Shown: piece after piece, positions 57,601 to 60,000 of the stretch
Layout: every line of letters begins with the position of its first letter
How positions within the stretch are numbered: position 1 is the first letter of the stretch
Origin: Adiantum capillus-veneris
Lineage: Eukaryota > Streptophyta > Polypodiopsida > Polypodiales > Pteridaceae
Direction: 5' to 3'
Assembly: GCA_014529385.2 (NCBI GenBank)
Contig: CM043950.1
Span: 68,104,435 to 68,164,434 of the forward strand
DNA: 60,000 bases
The notes under the pieces: model-generated
Seen by the model: the letters and a program-made list of their open reading frames with translations, nothing else
What the model was told of the DNA's origin: nothing
The model's database searches: none
Position numbers and translations under genes: made by a program

Positions 57601-57690
57601 CTTTGGACTGACTACTACTGGACTCATCCATTCTGTTGTCTCCAGAGGGACTATGAACCCTGCCTTCAACAACTTGTCCACTTCATCATC
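54626..57690 (-). pseudogene. Ty3-gypsy polyprotein (Tat/Athila-like), 5'-truncated
   Basis: Minus-strand order: RT MDKLLKAGFIVPLETTEWMS, VVVSPKKDGKWRICVD, PLPFIDQIL, ILPFGLSNGPSFYQ; catalytic AFMDDFCVYSS (normally YLDD/FMDD) after a frameshift near 57300; gypsy RNase H to about 56510; then a second RNase H-like domain (HSNNEAEYATLEAGL, GEAHEAAQGM, 56311-56000), typical of the Tat lineage. Integrase has the HHCC finger (HEGACGGHF, CRSCNGCQ), first Asp GIDAIGPLP, second Asp LSDKGPGF and ERFNGELVQI, with one stop at 55484. It ends in a GKEALLPVE- and KWEGPFKVVE-type chromodomain-less tail at 54626. Protease and gag are missing: homology stops near 57690. Several frameshifts; inactive. Confidence 0.9.
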
Positions 57691-57699
57691 ATTACTATG

Positions 57700-60000
57700 C
57701 TATTATTCTATGCTAAGCAAAAAAAGTGATGATAAGTGAGGAACTATTTCTTTCTCATATAAGAATGCTTCTTCTTTCTCTTCCCTACCATCATTCCCTG
57801 TTAACTCTCTCCACCTTCGAAGGTGTTTGAGGTCTTGGGACTGAGGCCGGGGACAAGTTAAAACTTTCATTTAGCTAAGTTACGGGCATAATTCTGGTGC
57901 ATGAATCCCTCTATCTTCATTGCATCATCAAGGTTTCAAGGAACACAAAGCTTGTATTGTACCAATTCTCTCTTTATGGGAGAAACTATAATACTTTGGT
58001 GGGGGGATGGGCTCCACATAAATCCGGTCCTCAATTGTTGTCAAGTTCTCTAATTTTCTCTCTTGTAAAGTATTTTTCATGCTAAGTTAATTATGTTTAA
58101 TGGTTATGCTACTACCTCTAATCAATTTCACCCTCTATTTTCTCAAAGAAGTCTCATAAAAATGCTCACTACATTTCTCCTAATTCTGCTATTCTGAATG
58201 TTCATGCCAAGATAATAAAATATAATGGTTATGTTGCTACCTCTAATCAAGTTCACCCTCTATTTTCTCAAACTAGTCTCATACAAATACTCATTACAAT
58301 TCTCTTAATTCCGCTAATCCCAATATTCACAGGCCATTTCCATTACAGCAGATGTTGTACGTCTGTGTTGAAAAAGGAAGGGGAGGCATCTATTTTCCTA
58401 AGGGATGAATGTCCAAAATAGATTGTAGGAGTTGAGTTTGTTGCTTGTAATCTAAATTTGTTAGGTTCACAAAACTTTTTTCCAGTTGGAAAACCTTAAG
58501 TGTCCAGATCCTTAGTGTTTAAAAACAAGATTTTCTAAATGACGCAACCCTCTACAAAATGCAACCCTTATGAAATAGATGTTAAAGGTAGTAGTCCTAG
58601 CACATATTGGAGTGAATTATGTTTTAGCTCATATGTTATTATTTATATTGTGAGTCCCAATCTTTCATTTCTTTTCTATTTGAGAGTGTCTTTCTTATTG
58701 ACTGAGAATGTGCTTCATGCTGAGAATATAACATGGTGTTGTGTTTATTGTTCAAAACATCTACATTTTAACAACATCAATTACATAAAGATTGGAAAAA
58801 AATAGCACTTGATAATTGTGCAGTGTATATTGAGGATCTCTTCTTTTGACCTTTGCAAAAACATAGAATGTCTACAAGAACATTGTGCTTGGAGATTTCC
58901 TTTTGATTCACATGTACACCAAGTCTACTGTCAAAGGACTTGAAATAAAGGCTTCTCTTTATATGAAATCACCTATGCTTGCATCTCGTATTTCTTCTGC
59001 ATTAGGCACAAAGTTGAAATGAGAAAAAAACCAGCTGAAACAATTAGCTTAATTTGACTTTGATTCACATGTACACCGGGTGTCTTACCATTATTATGAA
59101 AGCACTATCATACAAATCTAAAGACTTCCTTACTAACATTTTCCCTTGTGGTTTGCTAAAATGCTAGAGATTACACTAATTGCCACATCCTTTTAGCTAG
59201 AAAAATAGACCACTTTAAGTTTTTGTCCTTTTGGGTAGGCCAAAAAAAACGAATGGTTAAGGTTAGTGGTATAGAGAAGAGTTGTGGTTAATAAAAGAGT
59301 GGAATATCATCATGACAAGAAGGATAGTGGAAAAAGACAACTTATTCCAAACAGAATACCATATGTTGCAAAACAAAAATAGAATAATTCAATAGCCTAA
59401 CATACATTCATAGAATAATACATTGCAGTTACACTTTTCTTAGGCATCAATCATATAAAAATAAAAATCGTTTACAACATTAAAATTGCTACTGGGCATA
59501 ACACCATAGGCTTGCTTGATCTTGCTCATTTGGTAGTGCAAACACTACATGCTTAGTTTATTTGGAGCAACTTCATTAACTTGAATTGGCCATCGCTGCA
59601 AGGCCTAATGACATTGCTTACTAAAAAAACAAAATCAAGAAAAAGTCCCAACAAAGCAAATGTCCTCATTCATTTCTATAGATTTATAAGCAACCCAACC
59701 TATGAGCCACAATAGGAGCATTAGCCTTGGATCAACGGTATGAATACCATTGCACAGGGCATGTCCTACCTACCATTCTCAAGTAGGAAGATTCCTCTCC
59801 ATCAAATCTTGTAACACATGCACAACAAACAAATTTTTGTCATCTGACCCTGTGAGACATGTCATTGCAAGCATATCAAGCCTACAATCACTATTGCGTC
59901 TGTGTTGTTCCTCTTCTACCAACTTTGCCTCATGGTCTTTGTGAGCTTAGAGCAAGGACGCATGCTAGCTGTGTCTCTCTCCCTTGACTAGTTAGAAGCT
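57700..60000. other. AT-rich region without supported genes
   Basis: No recognisable reading frame or transposon domain. It abuts the broken 5' side of the gypsy polyprotein, so the break must be a deletion or rearrangement near 57690. Confidence 0.5.
58098..58330. repeat. Tandem duplication, about 129-bp unit
   Basis: AATGGTTATG-T-CTACCTCTAATCAA and TTCACCCTCTATTTTCTCAA occur in two successive copies starting at about 58098 and 58222, with about 10 percent mismatch by eye. Confidence 0.8.

Noticed and set aside
52725-57690. Assigning the retropepsin at 52.7-53.0 kb to the gypsy element at 54.6-57.7 kb
   Set aside because: On the minus strand it would lie downstream of integrase, which contradicts gypsy gene order; it must come from another element.

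Overview
This is nuclear DNA of a land plant: GT-AG introns, TNP2-type CACTA transposons, Ty1-copia and Ty3-gypsy (Tat/Athila-like) retroelements, a CaaX-ended HMA protein remnant and an autoinhibited-type Ca-ATPase remnant. The heavy (GA)n, (CT)n and (GT)n load and the low gene density suggest a large genome, perhaps a fern or other non-seed plant, but the species is not determined. I see no clearly functional host gene; the window is almost entirely mobile elements, their ruins and simple repeats.

Layout. 1-3.34 kb: minus-strand CACTA element with an internally deleted transposase, a captured HMA/HIPP gene fragment and a terminus at 3339. 3.34-4.8 kb: pyrimidine tracts and minisatellites. 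4.8-8.8 kb: second, fuller but broken plus-strand TNP2/DUF4216 gene; an intact Harbinger-type MITE (8943-9204), a LINE reverse transcriptase relic (9.6-10.5 kb) and a CACTA terminus at 11188. 11.5-16.5 kb: LTR element with a gag-like region, carrying one of two inverted copies of a TIR element, with a short copia-type element (16.5-18.2 kb) against its 3' LTR. 18.8-20.6 kb: simple and tandem repeats.

22.6-30.8 kb is the most unusual part. Two plus-strand genes, a roughly 900-residue transposase-like protein and an intact 290-residue histone-H3-fold protein, converge on two minus-strand genes of unknown function (499 codons with one stop, and 389 codons intact). Between the convergent pairs lie two very strong palindromes, one with perfect 98-bp arms, nested inside a larger inverted repeat. 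I infer one multi-gene DNA transposon that carries its own histone H3 variant; its ends were not found.

31-39 kb holds a decayed Ca-ATPase fragment, a four-unit tandem repeat and microsatellites. 39179-43482 is a complete but mutated copia element with 227/215-bp LTRs and a TTTTT target duplication. 44304-45642 is a 1.3-kb element with 15-bp inverted ends flanked by TTAA, as for piggyBac. 46-53 kb contains minus-strand retroelement debris (gag-like/coiled-coil reading frames, a retropepsin remnant) and recurring 18-bp palindromes. 54.6-57.7 kb is a gypsy polyprotein (RT, RNase H, second RNase H, integrase) truncated at its 5' side. 57.7-60 kb has nothing I recognise apart from a tandem duplication.
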